A DNA stretch of 64,000 bases from Terriglobia bacterium (GTDB taxonomy: Bacteria > Acidobacteriota > Terriglobia > Terriglobales > Acidobacteriaceae). The translations under genes were made by a program, and so were the position numbers. Shown piece by piece: positions 24,196 through 32,477 of this stretch; position 1 is the stretch's first letter; each line of letters begins with the position of its first letter. The notes below the pieces were generated by a model that was given only the letters and a program-made list of their open reading frames with translations, made no database searches and was not told the DNA's origin. Where the stretch lies: contig JAIQFH010000038.1 of assembly GCA_020073385.1 (NCBI GenBank), forward strand, positions 1 through 64,000, written 5' to 3'.

Positions 24196-26418
24196 ATGAA
24201 GGTTCTCTACGAAAACCTCCCCGAGGTCGAAATCGGCGGGCGCAAGCTCGTGGGCCGCGTCCTGTTCGGCCTGCTGATCCTGATCGCGATTCTGGTCGGC
24301 GCAACCGGTGGCTTGCTGCTCGTGTACACCACCGACTTACCGCAGGTGGACGCGCTCGAAGCCTATCGGCCCAGCTCGATCACCGAGCTCTATGACGATC
24401 ATGGCAAGGTCATCGGCTCATTCGCACTGCAACGGCGTGTGGTCGTGGGCTACGACGATTTCCCGCCGGTGCTGCGCGACGCGCTGGTCTCGATTGAAGA
24501 CAAGGATTTCTATCGCCACTCCGGGATCAATTTCTGGCGCATCGTTGGCGCTGCCTACCGCGACATCGAATCCGGAGGCAAAGTTCAGGGCGCGTCCACG
24601 CTGACCATGCAGCTCGCCCGCAACCTGTTCCTTTCCCCTGATCGCCACTGGCAGCGCAAAGTGCAGGAAGCGATGCTCGCCATCCAGATCGAGCGCCGCT
24701 TCACCAAGCCGCAGATTTTTGCTCTTTATGCCAACCAGATCGCCCTCGGGCATGGAGTGTTCGGCTTCGAAGCGGCGTCGGAGTTTTACTTCAGCAAGCC
24801 CGCGAAGCAGTTGACGCTGCCCGAGGCTACGCTGCTGGCGGGGCTTCCTAAAGGGCCGAGCTACTATTCGCCGATCAACCATCCTGATCGCGCGCAGAAG
24901 CGTCGCAATCTGGTCATCAACGCCATGCTCGAAGATGGCAAGATCACCGCAGCGCAGGCCAACGACGCTCGTTCGGCTCCCCTTACGCTGCGGCTCGCGC
25001 ACGATCCGAATTCGCTCGCTCCGTATTTCGTGGAAGAGATTCGCCGCTACCTCGAAGGCAAGTTCGGCACCGATCAGGTCCATGAAGGCGGTCTGAAGGT
25101 CTACACATCGCTCGATGTCGAATTGCAAAGAGCTGCGAATCAGGCCACACTCGATGGTCTCGCCGCGTATGAGCGTCGTCACGGCTGGAAGGGCCATCTG
25201 GAAAATGTGGTGGCCGAAGGCGAAGTTCTCGAGAAATATTCCCACGCCGACTGGGACGATGAACCTGAGGTTGGCGGATACGTTCACGCGCTGGTCACGT
25301 CGGCAGGTCCCGGCATCGCAACACTGAAATTCGGCCGGTACACCGCGGCTCTTGGGCAGGCTGATGTCGCGTGGACCCAGCACAAGCTGGCCGACATTCT
25401 CAAGACCGGCGATATCTCTTACGTCAAAATTCTTTCACTGGGCACAAACGGCGCTGCGAAAGTGAGCCTTGAGCAAGACTCTGGCGCACAAGCGGCACTG
25501 ATTGCCATCGACAACGCCACCGGCGGAATCAAGGCCATGGTTGGCGGACGCGATTTCAACACCTCGAAATTCGATCGCGCCACGCAGGCTCTCCGCCAGG
25601 TCGGATCATCGTTCAAGCCTTACGTTTACACGACCGTGATCGACGGCGGGGCCAGTCCGGACGATACCATCCTCGACGAGCCGGTCAGCTTCGATACGCC
25701 TTCCGGCCCTTATACTCCGCACAACTATGACGAAAAGTTTGAAGGCATCATCACGCTGCGTCGGGCGCTGGCTCAGTCGCGCAACATTCCGGCGCTGAAA
25801 CTTGCCAACAAGGTTGGCATCACGAGCGTGATCGGCTATGCCGAACGCTTCGGAGTAACCTCAAAGTTGCCTCCATACTTGCCGGTCGCGCTGGGATCCG
25901 CGGAAATCACGCTGCTGGAACAGGCCTCCGCGTACAGCGTCTTTCCGAACGACGGAGTACGCGTCAGTCCGCGCTATATCACTCGCGTCACCGACTACGA
26001 AGGCCGGGTGCTCGAAGAGGATTTCCCCGAAGTCAAAGACGTAATCAGCGAACGCACCGCCCGCATCATGACCTCGATGCTGCGCGAAGTCGTGCTGCAC
26101 GGCACCGGCATTGCCGCCGCGAAACTGCCGTTTCCCGTTGCTGGCAAGACTGGCACGACGAACGATTTCACCGATGCCTGGTTCGTGGGATTCACGCCAA
26201 CCATGACGTGCGGAGTGTGGGTCGGCTTCGACGAGAAGAAATCCCTCGGGGCAAAAGAGACCGGCGCTCATGCCGCGCTACCGATCTGGGCGAACTTCAT
26301 GACTGTTGCGATGAACGGTAAAGATGTAGGCGATTTCCAGCCCTCGCCCATCGCATCGCACGCGGCACAAAAAGTCGATACGCCGGATACAGCGCCAGCG
26401 ACAGAAGAATCGCACTAA
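24196..26418 (+). CDS. Class A penicillin-binding protein (PBP1A-like)
   Basis: A 740-residue bifunctional peptidoglycan synthase. A short cytoplasmic tail is followed by a membrane anchor at 18-44. The GT51 glycosyltransferase domain (about 60-240) has catalytic Glu101 in SIEDKDFYRHSG and QGASTLTMQLARNLFL. The transpeptidase domain (about 400-700) has the SxxK nucleophile motif in VGSSFKPYVY, SRN in AQSRNIPAL, and KTGTT. All catalytic motifs are intact. The C-terminus is a Pro/Thr/Ala tail. It stands in its own unit, 101 bases after the membrane protein gene. Confidence 0.96.
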   Translation: MKVLYENLPEVEIGGRKLVGRVLFGLLILIAILVGATGGLLLVYTTDLPQVDALEAYRPSSITELYDDHGKVIGSFALQRRVVVGYDDFPPVLRDALVSIEDKDFYRHSGINFWRIVGAAYRDIESGGKVQGASTLTMQLARNLFLSPDRHWQRKVQEAMLAIQIERRFTKPQIFALYANQIALGHGVFGFEAASEFYFSKPAKQLTLPEATLLAGLPKGPSYYSPINHPDRAQKRRNLVINAMLEDGKITAAQANDARSAPLTLRLAHDPNSLAPYFVEEIRRYLEGKFGTDQVHEGGLKVYTSLDVELQRAANQATLDGLAAYERRHGWKGHLENVVAEGEVLEKYSHADWDDEPEVGGYVHALVTSAGPGIATLKFGRYTAALGQADVAWTQHKLADILKTGDISYVKILSLGTNGAAKVSLEQDSGAQAALIAIDNATGGIKAMVGGRDFNTSKFDRATQALRQVGSSFKPYVYTTVIDGGASPDDTILDEPVSFDTPSGPYTPHNYDEKFEGIITLRRALAQSRNIPALKLANKVGITSVIGYAERFGVTSKLPPYLPVALGSAEITLLEQASAYSVFPNDGVRVSPRYITRVTDYEGRVLEEDFPEVKDVISERTARIMTSMLREVVLHGTGIAAAKLPFPVAGKTGTTNDFTDAWFVGFTPTMTCGVWVGFDEKKSLGAKETGAHAALPIWANFMTVAMNGKDVGDFQPSPIASHAAQKVDTPDTAPATEESH

Positions 26419-26446
26419 AGCATGCATCCACTTCCCTGGAGGGCAC

Positions 26447-26902
26447 TTGAATACAATCTTTACATTACTCGCGGCGGTTTGCTTCTTCGTCTCGATCCCC
26501 GCCCGGGCTCAAGCTGGAAACGCCGATCCCAAATCCGACATTGAGAATGTCCTGCTCACCCAGCAGGACGCATGGAATCATCACGATCTCGACGCCTTCA
26601 TGACCGGCTACTGGAAGTCTCCCGACCTGACATTCTTCTCAGGCGCAAAAGAATCCAAGGGATGGCAGGCAACGCTCGATCGCTACCGCGCCACCTACGC
26701 CAGTCCCGGACACGAAATGGGAAAGCTGGATTTTTCAGACTTGCGCGTGGAAGTCCTCGGCCCCGACGCCGCGTTCGTGCGGGGCGTCTGGCAGCTAACC
26801 ATGTCCGACGGCAAGACGCCCCATGGCCGCTTCACCCTGATCTTCCGCAAATCGCCGGACGGCTGGAAAATCATTCATGACCACACGTCAGCGGCCGATT
26901 AA
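26447..26902 (+). CDS. Secreted SnoaL/DUF4440-like protein
   Basis: A 151-residue protein from TTG 26447, which is preceded by the ribosome binding site GGAGGG at 7 bases; no ATG fits. A signal peptide (residues 1-22, ending ARA) is followed by an NTF2-like cone domain: DIENVLLTQQDAWNHHDLDAFMTGYW, LTFFSGAKESKGWQ, FVRGVWQLTMSDGK, FTLIFRKSPDGWKIIHDHTS. Similar secreted proteins occur at 39105 and 48988. It probably has ligand-binding or hydrolase-like activity, not identified. It follows the PBP gene by 28 bases and may be co-transcribed. Confidence 0.88.
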   Translation: MNTIFTLLAAVCFFVSIPARAQAGNADPKSDIENVLLTQQDAWNHHDLDAFMTGYWKSPDLTFFSGAKESKGWQATLDRYRATYASPGHEMGKLDFSDLRVEVLGPDAAFVRGVWQLTMSDGKTPHGRFTLIFRKSPDGWKIIHDHTSAAD

Positions 26903-26929
26903 GCGACGTTATCAGTGGCTCAGCCAGGA

Positions 26930-27006
26930 AAAGCGACGCCGCTTCGCGGCTGGACAGCCCCTTCGACTTCGCTCAGGGCAGGCTAAGGCGGCTGTCCCCA
27001 CATAAG
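26930..27006. repeat. Repeat family B, copy 1, interrupted by another repeat
   Basis: In reverse it reads ATGTGGGGACAGCCGCC, then the inner segment CTGAGCGAAGTCGAAGGG, then CTGTCC and a GCCGCGAAGCGGC hairpin. The inner segment is a separate repeat type, also present at about 27144-27168, and looks inserted into the loop of the first hairpin. Confidence 0.65.
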
Positions 27007-27008
27007 GC

Positions 27009-27650
27009 TTATATCTTCACCCGTACCTGTACCCGCGTCCCATCGGGTAGGCTGCCATTCACTAGTTCCACCTTACCCTGCCGGACGATTCCCTCAAATT
27101 CCTGCGGCGGCAACGATTGACCTGTCGGCCTCGCGGGCGCGCCTGCCCTGAGCGAAGTCGAAGGGGCGCCCGCAGCCACACGATCTGAACTCCGACCCAT
27201 GCCGCGATCCATGGCTTCATTCGCCAGCCGGTCGGCCTCCTGATTGTGCTCGCGCAGCGCGTGACCAATCGAAAACCAGTCGAGTTGCTTGATCAGTTCC
27301 TTCGCTCGCGCGTGCAGATCCTGCAGCGTTGCGTTCTTGACCTTGTAGATCCCTTTGATCTGCCGGACCAGGAGCTCCGAATCGCTGATTAGCTTGAGCG
27401 CCTTCGGTCCATGCTTCAGCGCGTACTCCAAAGCTGCAATCAATCCCTGATACTCGGCGAAATTGTTGGTCTGGTGCCCAAGATATTCGCTGAGGGCCGC
27501 GACTGTTCGTCCGGTCTCGTCCTTGATTACAACGCCGTAGCCCGCGGGTCCGGGATTGCCGCGCGCACCGCCATCACTGTGAGCGAGGAGATAGTGCGCA
27601 GGGGGATTGTCGTGAGGTTCGAAAAGAGTCCGGGAGCGGGGCACTGGCAT
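27009..27650 (-). CDS. rnhA: RNase HI-like protein with C-terminal small beta module
   Basis: A 213-residue protein. The RNase H domain (20-148) has the DEDD set: Asp26 in HSDGGARGNPGPAGYG, Glu66 in NNFAEYQGL, Asp90 in ISDSELLV, Asp140 in NQEADRLAN, so it should degrade RNA in RNA-DNA hybrids. Residues about 157-180 (AGAPSTSLRAGAPARPTG) are encoded by an intergenic-type repeat (CTGAGCGAAGTCGAAGGG family) that keeps the frame. Residues 184-213 (EFEGIVRQGKVELVNG then LPDGTRVQVRVKI) resemble the small DUF104-like beta module usually found in stand-alone antitoxin-like proteins. The role of this appendage is unknown. Confidence 0.9.
   Translation of the reverse strand: MPVPRSRTLFEPHDNPPAHYLLAHSDGGARGNPGPAGYGVVIKDETGRTVAALSEYLGHQTNNFAEYQGLIAALEYALKHGPKALKLISDSELLVRQIKGIYKVKNATLQDLHARAKELIKQLDWFSIGHALREHNQEADRLANEAMDRGMGRSSDRVAAGAPSTSLRAGAPARPTGQSLPPQEFEGIVRQGKVELVNGSLPDGTRVQVRVKI
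27144..27168. repeat. In-frame repeat inside rnhA
   Basis: CCTGCCCTGAGCGAAGTCGA and following GGGG match the segment nested in the element at 26930-27006, in inverse orientation. Within rnhA it encodes the STSLRAG linker peptide, flanked by GGGCGC/GCGCCC arms. Confidence 0.65.
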
Positions 27651-27730
27651 TGTGAGAGTCTAATTCCTCTGTGCACCTCTGTGTCCTCTGTGGTGAAAAA
27701 TCATTTTCAAAGTGAGAACACTTGAGGTTA

Positions 27731-28486
27731 TTACCGTCCGGCGGCGAGCCGCGTGGCGAGCCGAGGCGGGAGCTTAGCCGCGAAGATGCGGTCCTGCGCT
27801 GCCTTCAAGTTGTAAGGAGTGCGGTGGAAGTGAACCACGTTCGCTTCGCTGTCGTATAGAGCGAACGCCGCTCGCCAGTCTCCGTCACGCGGCTGCCCCA
27901 CCGATCCGGGATTGATCAGATAGCGCGCGTTGGCCTTCAGTTGCAAAGGGACGGACTCCGCTTGTCCCACCGTGCGATATTCCGGACGGAAGCCGTCGGC
28001 CGACGATCCATTGGCGAAGAAACCGCCCTGCAGATGTGTATGGCCGAAAAACGTAAGCGGCATCGTCAAAGTGATCAGCGGAGCCAGCGCATCTCCCAGC
28101 GAAACCACGTATTCGTCCTCGTCGTTCGGCGAACCGTGGACTAATTGAATGTCGGGAAAATCCGGCAAGGAAACTGGCCCATGTGGCAGTTCCCGCAGCC
28201 AGTGCAGGTTTTCCGGAGTGAGGGTGTCGCGCGTCCAGATGGCGGCCGCGGCAGCCATAGGATTGAAATCGTCCAGGTCCATCAATCCGGTGGCGGCTTT
28301 GTCGTGATTCCCGCGGACGAACACCTTGCCCAACTCGCGCGAGCGGCTCGCCACTTCGTTCGGGCTGGCGCCGTAGCCCACGATATCGCCCAGATTTACG
28401 ATCGTGTCGAATGACGGAGCGGCCGCCAAAGCGGCGTCGAGGGCTTCCAGATTGGCATGAATGTCGCTGAGCAGCAGTATGCGCAC
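27731..28486 (-). CDS. Metallophosphoesterase (YfcE/phosphodiesterase type)
   Basis: A 251-residue calcineurin-fold phosphoesterase from GTG 28486. All metal motifs are seen in order: LLSDIHAN (Asp, His), NLGDIVGYG (Asp), VRGNHDKA (Asn, His), LVHGSP (His) and FFGHTHLQ (GHxH). The C-terminal NPGSVGQPRDGDWRAAFALYD is typical of the MJ0936/YfcE-like family, which hydrolyses phosphodiesters such as bis-pNPP; the cellular substrate is unknown. Minus strand, 80 bases downstream of rnhA in genome order but transcribed toward it. Confidence 0.9.
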   Translation of the reverse strand: MRILLLSDIHANLEALDAALAAAPSFDTIVNLGDIVGYGASPNEVASRSRELGKVFVRGNHDKAATGLMDLDDFNPMAAAAAIWTRDTLTPENLHWLRELPHGPVSLPDFPDIQLVHGSPNDEDEYVVSLGDALAPLITLTMPLTFFGHTHLQGGFFANGSSADGFRPEYRTVGQAESVPLQLKANARYLINPGSVGQPRDGDWRAAFALYDSEANVVHFHRTPYNLKAAQDRIFAAKLPPRLATRLAAGR

Positions 28487-28568
28487 GGATCACCGGACAA
28501 ATTGCCGATTATAGACTGATGTTCATGCTTCGTGTATCGGACTGATGCGACGATGTAGAATCCGAAGC

Positions 28569-28862
28569 GTGAAGTTGCAATTCAAAGGCAAGACGCCTGC
28601 GTGGGCAAAGGCCCTGGCAGGGCTGATGATGCTGCATATCCTGTTGCAGATCGCGACTGCATACTGGATTCCGCGCTGGACACCCATCCAACCCGACCCG
28701 GCACATTCCTATCCGATTCGTTTCCGGGGAGGGCCAACCTACTTTGTGCAGCCGTGGCTCGGGGCATACTCCGACTATGGACTCTATGCCGGCTTCGTAT
28801 TGCTGGCCGTGTTCGGGCTGTTGTTGTGGCTGAATCGCGATCAGTTGGAGAGAGTTCCCTAG
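28569..28862 (+). CDS. Small membrane protein of unknown function
   Basis: A 97-residue protein from GTG 28569 (VKLQFKGKTPAWAKAL). It has two predicted membrane helices: ALAGLMMLHILLQIATAYWI, and YGLYAGFVLLAVFGLLLWL. Between them is a Pro-rich segment with YPIRFRGGPTYFVQPW. It is divergent from the phosphoesterase gene, and its stop codon overlaps the stop of the convergent ABC ATPase gene by 4 bases (CTAG). No family recognised. Basic after the start codon, so the N-terminus is probably cytoplasmic. Confidence 0.7.
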   Translation: MKLQFKGKTPAWAKALAGLMMLHILLQIATAYWIPRWTPIQPDPAHSYPIRFRGGPTYFVQPWLGAYSDYGLYAGFVLLAVFGLLLWLNRDQLERVP

Positions 28863-29899
28863 CGATTCACGACCGGACACCGCGCCCAGTGGCTTGGCGC
28901 GACTTCGATCAGAGCAGGCGGTTCCGCCGCACAGGCCTCGATCCGGTATTCGCACCGGGGTTCAAATGCGCATCCCGGAGGCAGGGCTTGCAGAGGCGGA
29001 ACGGTTCCTTCGATTGTCTCCAGCGGACGATTGCGATCTGTCCTGAGATCCGGCACAGCGTGAAGCAATCCACGTGTGTAAGGATGCGCGGGAGACCGAA
29101 AGATATCGCGCTTCGTGCCAAGTTCCACCAGGCAGCCGGAGTACATCACCGCTACGCGATCCGCTACCTGCGAGACTACGGCCAGATCGTGCGAGATAAA
29201 GAGCATCGTCAGGCCGAACTTGCTGCGCAATTCCGCGAGCAACTCAAGAATCTGAGCTTGAATCGTGACATCGAGCGCAGTCGTCGGTTCATCGGCGATC
29301 AGCAACTGCGGGCGGTTGACGATCGCCATCGCTATCATCACCCGCTGGCGCATCCCGCCGGAAAGCTGGTGCGGATAGTCGCGTGCTCGTCGCGCAGGAT
29401 CAGGAATGGCGACATCGTTCATCGCGTCCACGGCGCGCTTCCATGCTTCCTTCCTCGAAACGGCATTGTGAGCCACGACCGCTTCTGCAATCTGATCGCC
29501 CACGCGCATGACAGGATTGAGCGCGGTCATCGGTTCCTGGAAGATCATGGCGATGCGCGATCCCCTCAATTGACGCATGGATTCATCATCGAGGCGCGGC
29601 AGATCGCGCGGCCCGGTTCCATTCGCGGTGAAGACGATGTCACCGGAAATGCGGGCCTGCGGTGGCAGCAGACGCATGATCGCCAGCGATGTAACCGATT
29701 TTCCCGAACCGGACTCGCCGACCAGGCCTAGGACCTCACCAGGAGCAATCGAAAAGCTCAGGTCTCGAACCGCGGGCAATGATTTTGTGGAGACAGCCGC
29801 CTGCGGCTGTCCGGCCGCGCGAGCGGCCGTGTTTGCTCCCTGCACTAGGAATTCAATGTTGAGATGGCGGATGTTGAGCAGGGAAGGCACGGCTTTCAT
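28859..29899 (-). CDS. Peptide/nickel ABC transporter ATP-binding protein (OppD/DppD type)
   Basis: A 346-residue ATPase from ATG 29899 ([17 protein letters not shown]). It has Walker [13 protein letters not shown]-loop [11 protein letters not shown], signature [15 protein letters not shown], Walker [13 protein letters not shown], the switch His in FISHDLAVV, and the C-terminal oligopeptide-transporter domain with the Cys motif [14 protein letters not shown]...C (Fe-S or disulfide motif of OppD/DppD). A 20-residue insertion, [20 protein letters not shown], comes from an in-frame family B palindrome (29787-29836). No permease or binding protein genes are adjacent, so partners are encoded elsewhere. 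An upstream in-frame extension crosses another family B repeat and is rejected. Confidence 0.9.
   Translation of the reverse strand: MKAVPSLLNIRHLNIEFLVQGANTAARAAGQPQAAVSTKSLPAVRDLSFSIAPGEVLGLVGESGSGKSVTSLAIMRLLPPQARISGDIVFTANGTGPRDLPRLDDESMRQLRGSRIAMIFQEPMTALNPVMRVGDQIAEAVVAHNAVSRKEAWKRAVDAMNDVAIPDPARRARDYPHQLSGGMRQRVMIAMAIVNRPQLLIADEPTTALDVTIQAQILELLAELRSKFGLTMLFISHDLAVVSQVADRVAVMYSGCLVELGTKRDIFRSPAHPYTRGLLHAVPDLRTDRNRPLETIEGTVPPLQALPPGCAFEPRCEYRIEACAAEPPALIEVAPSHWARCPVVNR
29787..29836 (+). repeat. Repeat family B, copy 2, in frame inside the ABC ATPase gene
   Basis: GTGGAGACAGCCGCCTGCGG and CTGTCC form hairpin 1, then GGCCGC/GCGGCC forms hairpin 2. It matches copies 3 and 5. Stem 2 differs in sequence from the other copies but keeps pairing. 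Confidence 0.8.
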
Positions 29900-29911
29900 G
29901 GTAGCAGCGCG

Positions 29912-29970
29912 GGCCAAAACCAGTCGCCCTTTCGGGCGACAGACAGCCGAAGGCGGCTGTCCCCACATAA
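29912..29970 (-). repeat. Repeat family B, copy 3
   Basis: In reverse: ATGTGGGGACAGCCGCCTTC, GGCTGTCT, then GTCGCCC/GGGCGAC hairpin 2 and the tail TGGTTTTGGCC. It lies between the SPFH gene end and the start of the ABC ATPase gene. Confidence 0.75.
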
Positions 29971-29988
29971 ACCTAAACCCTCGCTGTG

Positions 29989-30840
29989 CTACTGTCCCAG
30001 AATCAGTGGAAGGCCGTTCTTGTTGTTGCCGATCACTACCACCTTGGAGTTGGGACTCTTGGCCAGATTCTCCGTGGCTTCGATGCCTTTCCACTCCAGC
30101 AGCGACGGTGTGATGCCTTGCGCCACGATCTGCTGGAAGTCGCGTACGCCGGCGGCTTCAATCCGCTTGCGCTGGGCTTCCTGAGTTTCTTTCTGCAGGC
30201 GGAAGTTCATGGCCAAGGCTTCCTGCTCGGCCTGCTGCTTGGCTTCGATGGACGCCTTGAGCGTGGCCGGCAACTGGATGTCCCGCAGGAGAACATTCTC
30301 CACGGTCAGGCCACGTTTGGTCAGTTGTTCGTTAACCTGTTCGAAGATCTGTTTGCCCACCATTTCACGTTCGCCGGTGTAAAGAGCGTTGGCGCTGTGC
30401 GAGGCGGTAGCTTCGCGGATCGCGGAGCGCAGCGTCGGCTCGACCACGACGTTCTCATAGTCGGCCCCGATCTTCTGGAAAACTTCGGCAGCGCGGTCGG
30501 GGGTGAGGTGATAGATGAGCGAAGTGTCGAGGCTCATCATCAGCCCTTCGCTCGAGGGGACGCTGGCCGATTCCTTGAGAGTCTGTGTCTGGATCGACAT
30601 TTCGTTGTTGGTCTTCAGCGGATTGATCAGATGGATGCCTTCGCCCAGAGTCTCGTTGGTAACTCTGCCGAATAACGTGAGCACGCCCACGTGTCCTGTG
30701 CCAACGCGCGTTACGGAACTGAACAGCAGGATGATCAGAATGAATGCCGCGATGCCGATGCCGATCAGCCGCAACAACGCCCCGCCATGACCTCCTCCCA
30801 CGTTGATCACTCTTCCCTGGTTCGCGTCAAAAATCGTCAT
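29989..30840 (-). CDS. Prohibitin/SPFH-domain membrane protein
   Basis: A 283-residue protein with one N-terminal membrane helix (about 22-44, LLRLIGIGIAAFILIILLF), an SPFH domain (VGTGHVGVLTLFGRV ... EGIHLINPL ... SLDTSLIYHLTPDRAAEVFQKIG), and a long alpha-helical coiled coil (ASIEAKQQAEQEALAMNFRLQKETQEAQRKRIEAAG). This is prohibitin-like architecture; such proteins scaffold membrane domains and often modulate FtsH-type proteases. It lies upstream of the ABC ATPase on the same strand but is separated by a repeat. An inverted repeat about 100 bases before its start may be an operator. Confidence 0.9.
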   Translation of the reverse strand: MTIFDANQGRVINVGGGHGGALLRLIGIGIAAFILIILLFSSVTRVGTGHVGVLTLFGRVTNETLGEGIHLINPLKTNNEMSIQTQTLKESASVPSSEGLMMSLDTSLIYHLTPDRAAEVFQKIGADYENVVVEPTLRSAIREATASHSANALYTGEREMVGKQIFEQVNEQLTKRGLTVENVLLRDIQLPATLKASIEAKQQAEQEALAMNFRLQKETQEAQRKRIEAAGVRDFQQIVAQGITPSLLEWKGIEATENLAKSPNSKVVVIGNNKNGLPLILGQ

Positions 30841-30941
30841 GGAGTTTCTCCCTGAGAGATTCTAGGGCGCGAGATCGGCGTGGATAAGTGGCTTGTGTGG
30901 CTCAGGAGGAGGGTTGCGCTTGGCATTGAGCGGCTGACACT

Positions 30942-30961
30942 TGACTACGCTTTTGTAGTCA
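30942..30961. promoter_or_regulatory. Inverted repeat upstream of the SPFH gene
   Basis: TGACTAC (30942-30948) and GTAGTCA (30955-30961) with spacer GCTTTT. The arms resemble ACTAC/GTAGT half-sites of BlaI/MecI-type repressors, but the spacing is 6 instead of 4. A candidate operator only. Confidence 0.35.
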
Positions 30962-31020
30962 GTAGCCTGGGTAACAGTGTTCGGGGTTGTGAGTATAATC
31001 TGTTCTCGACAGGTGACTCA

Positions 31021-31281
31021 TTATGTTGCCCGATGCAGTCTTTGCCGTAGTGTCTCCACGATTAGACCGACAAGGGCATAGGTGGCGGCATTCACAGCCA
31101 CAACCCAATAGACACTAATTGGGAAATGGGCGCCCACCATCGCAATGGGGCAGGTTATCCGGGCCAACGTATTTAAAATCGGCGGAATCGGGTTTTCTTT
31201 GGTAGCCATCGCGAAATAAAGTGCCCAGCAACCCGCAACGAGAAAGCCCACACCAGCCCAAATAGCAATTCTCTGCTTCAC
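31021..31281 (-). CDS. Small two-helix membrane protein
   Basis: An 86-residue protein, MKQRIAIWAGVGFLVAGCWALYFAMA, with a first membrane helix at 6-26 and a second at about 55-76 (ISVYWVVAVNAATYALVGLIVE). The short ARITCPIAMVGAH segment links them. No family is recognised. Its start lies 14 bases after the TlpA-like stop, so the two form an operon. It might be a small partner of the thioredoxin-like lipoprotein, but there is no direct evidence. Confidence 0.75.
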   Translation of the reverse strand: MKQRIAIWAGVGFLVAGCWALYFAMATKENPIPPILNTLARITCPIAMVGAHFPISVYWVVAVNAATYALVGLIVETLRQRLHRAT

Positions 31282-31295
31282 CTTGACGCTCCTCT

Positions 31296-31811
31296 TTACT
31301 TCGCAGCCCCTTCTTGAAGGAGACTACGAATCTTCGCCTCAAAACTATCTTTGTCGACAACGCCAGCGTGCGACTCAGCAATGTTGCCGTTGCGATCAAT
31401 GAGCAAGGTAAGAGGCATGTTTACAAGCCCAAATTGTTCTCCCAAATCGTCGTTCCCAATCACGACGGGATAATTCAGCTTGTGCTCTGCCAGAAATGGC
31501 CTCGCTGATTTCCAGCCATCCGCATCCATAGAGACTCCGCTTGCCGAGAGGCCGGCATCCCGATACTTATTTTGAAACTCAACGTACCAAGGAATTTCAA
31601 GCTTGCACCCGCCACACCAAGTTGCCCAAAAGTCCAGCAGGATCACCTTTCCCTTGTACGCGGACAATCTGATCGGCGTGCCGCTAGAGTCAATGAGGGA
31701 GAAGTCGGGAGCGGGTTTGCCAATGGAAGGTGGAGACGGCTTGTGCGTGCAGGCAGTCAAGAGCAGACACAGTGCTACAAACACTAACGGGGTAAATGCG
31801 CGGAATGGCAT
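31296..31811 (-). CDS. TlpA/ResA-family thioredoxin-like lipoprotein
   Basis: A 171-residue periplasmic redox protein. The lipoprotein signal ends LLLTAC with lipidated Cys21. The thioredoxin fold follows: GKPAPDFSLIDSSGTPIRLSAYKGKVILLDFWATWC, active site CGGC (Cys66, Cys69), VSMDADGW, and the cis-Pro loop LVNMPLTLLIDRNG. It should reduce disulfides in exported proteins, as TlpA/ResA do in cytochrome maturation. Base composition is lower in GC than its neighbours. It is followed by a small membrane protein gene. Confidence 0.92.
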   Translation of the reverse strand: MPFRAFTPLVFVALCLLLTACTHKPSPPSIGKPAPDFSLIDSSGTPIRLSAYKGKVILLDFWATWCGGCKLEIPWYVEFQNKYRDAGLSASGVSMDADGWKSARPFLAEHKLNYPVVIGNDDLGEQFGLVNMPLTLLIDRNGNIAESHAGVVDKDSFEAKIRSLLQEGAAK

Positions 31812-32031
31812 TGAGAACCCCCAGAGACTTATTCCAACTGTAGTTGAACAGCATGCGAGTTACAAGGGTTCCCTCCCCGACGTCTGCGTGCTCAATGCTA
31901 TCGATGATGTTCGCAATCGCAGTTGGCATAAAATCGCCAGATCACGCAATTGATTCCCTAGTCGTCCAATTTCCCGGCTGGGCTCGCCCTGAATCTTGCC
32001 GCCCGGCCGCTGCATCTCTTACATTAGACCT

Positions 32032-32310
32032 ATGAGCAAGATTCACATTCCTACGCCTTTGCGGCAGTATGTCGGCAAACAGGCTTCAGTTGACGTGTCA
32101 GGAGCAACCGTCGGCGAGGCCATGAACGCGCTGATAGCGCAGCATCCGGAGTTGCGCAAGCATCTCTATACCGATGAGGGGAAGCTGCGTGCCTTCGTGA
32201 ACCTCTACGTCAACGACGAAGACATACGGTATCTGCAGAAAGAAGCGACTGCGCTGAAAGACGGTGATAACATCTCCATCGTGCCTTCGATCGCCGGAGG
32301 CGCGGCCTGA
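32032..32310 (+). CDS. MoaD/ThiS-family sulfur carrier with C-terminal GGAA
   Basis: A 92-residue beta-grasp protein starting MSKIHIPTPLRQYVGKQASV. It shows GATVGEAMNALIAQHPELRKHLYTDEGKLRAFVNLYVNDEDIRYL and ends SIVPSIAGGAA. Functional carriers of this class (MoaD, ThiS, CysO) end exactly in Gly-Gly; here two alanines follow, so a protease would have to expose the diglycine before adenylation. An E1-like enzyme gene follows on the same strand, suggesting a CysO/MoeZ-type sulfur transfer pathway. A start at 31996 would add 12 residues unlike the family. Confidence 0.88.
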   Translation: MSKIHIPTPLRQYVGKQASVDVSGATVGEAMNALIAQHPELRKHLYTDEGKLRAFVNLYVNDEDIRYLQKEATALKDGDNISIVPSIAGGAA

Positions 32311-32477
32311 CCGGGGAATTCCGGATGTTTCGATTGAAACCTGCCAATACAACGCGCTGTTGTATGTGTTGCCCTTCCTGTTGGTAGTCTGCGCCGACGA
32401 TTCCCCCGGCTGAGAAAATCAAAGTCTTTAACCACTAAGGGCACTAAGGTACACGAAGGAAAGCTAACGAGGACACT

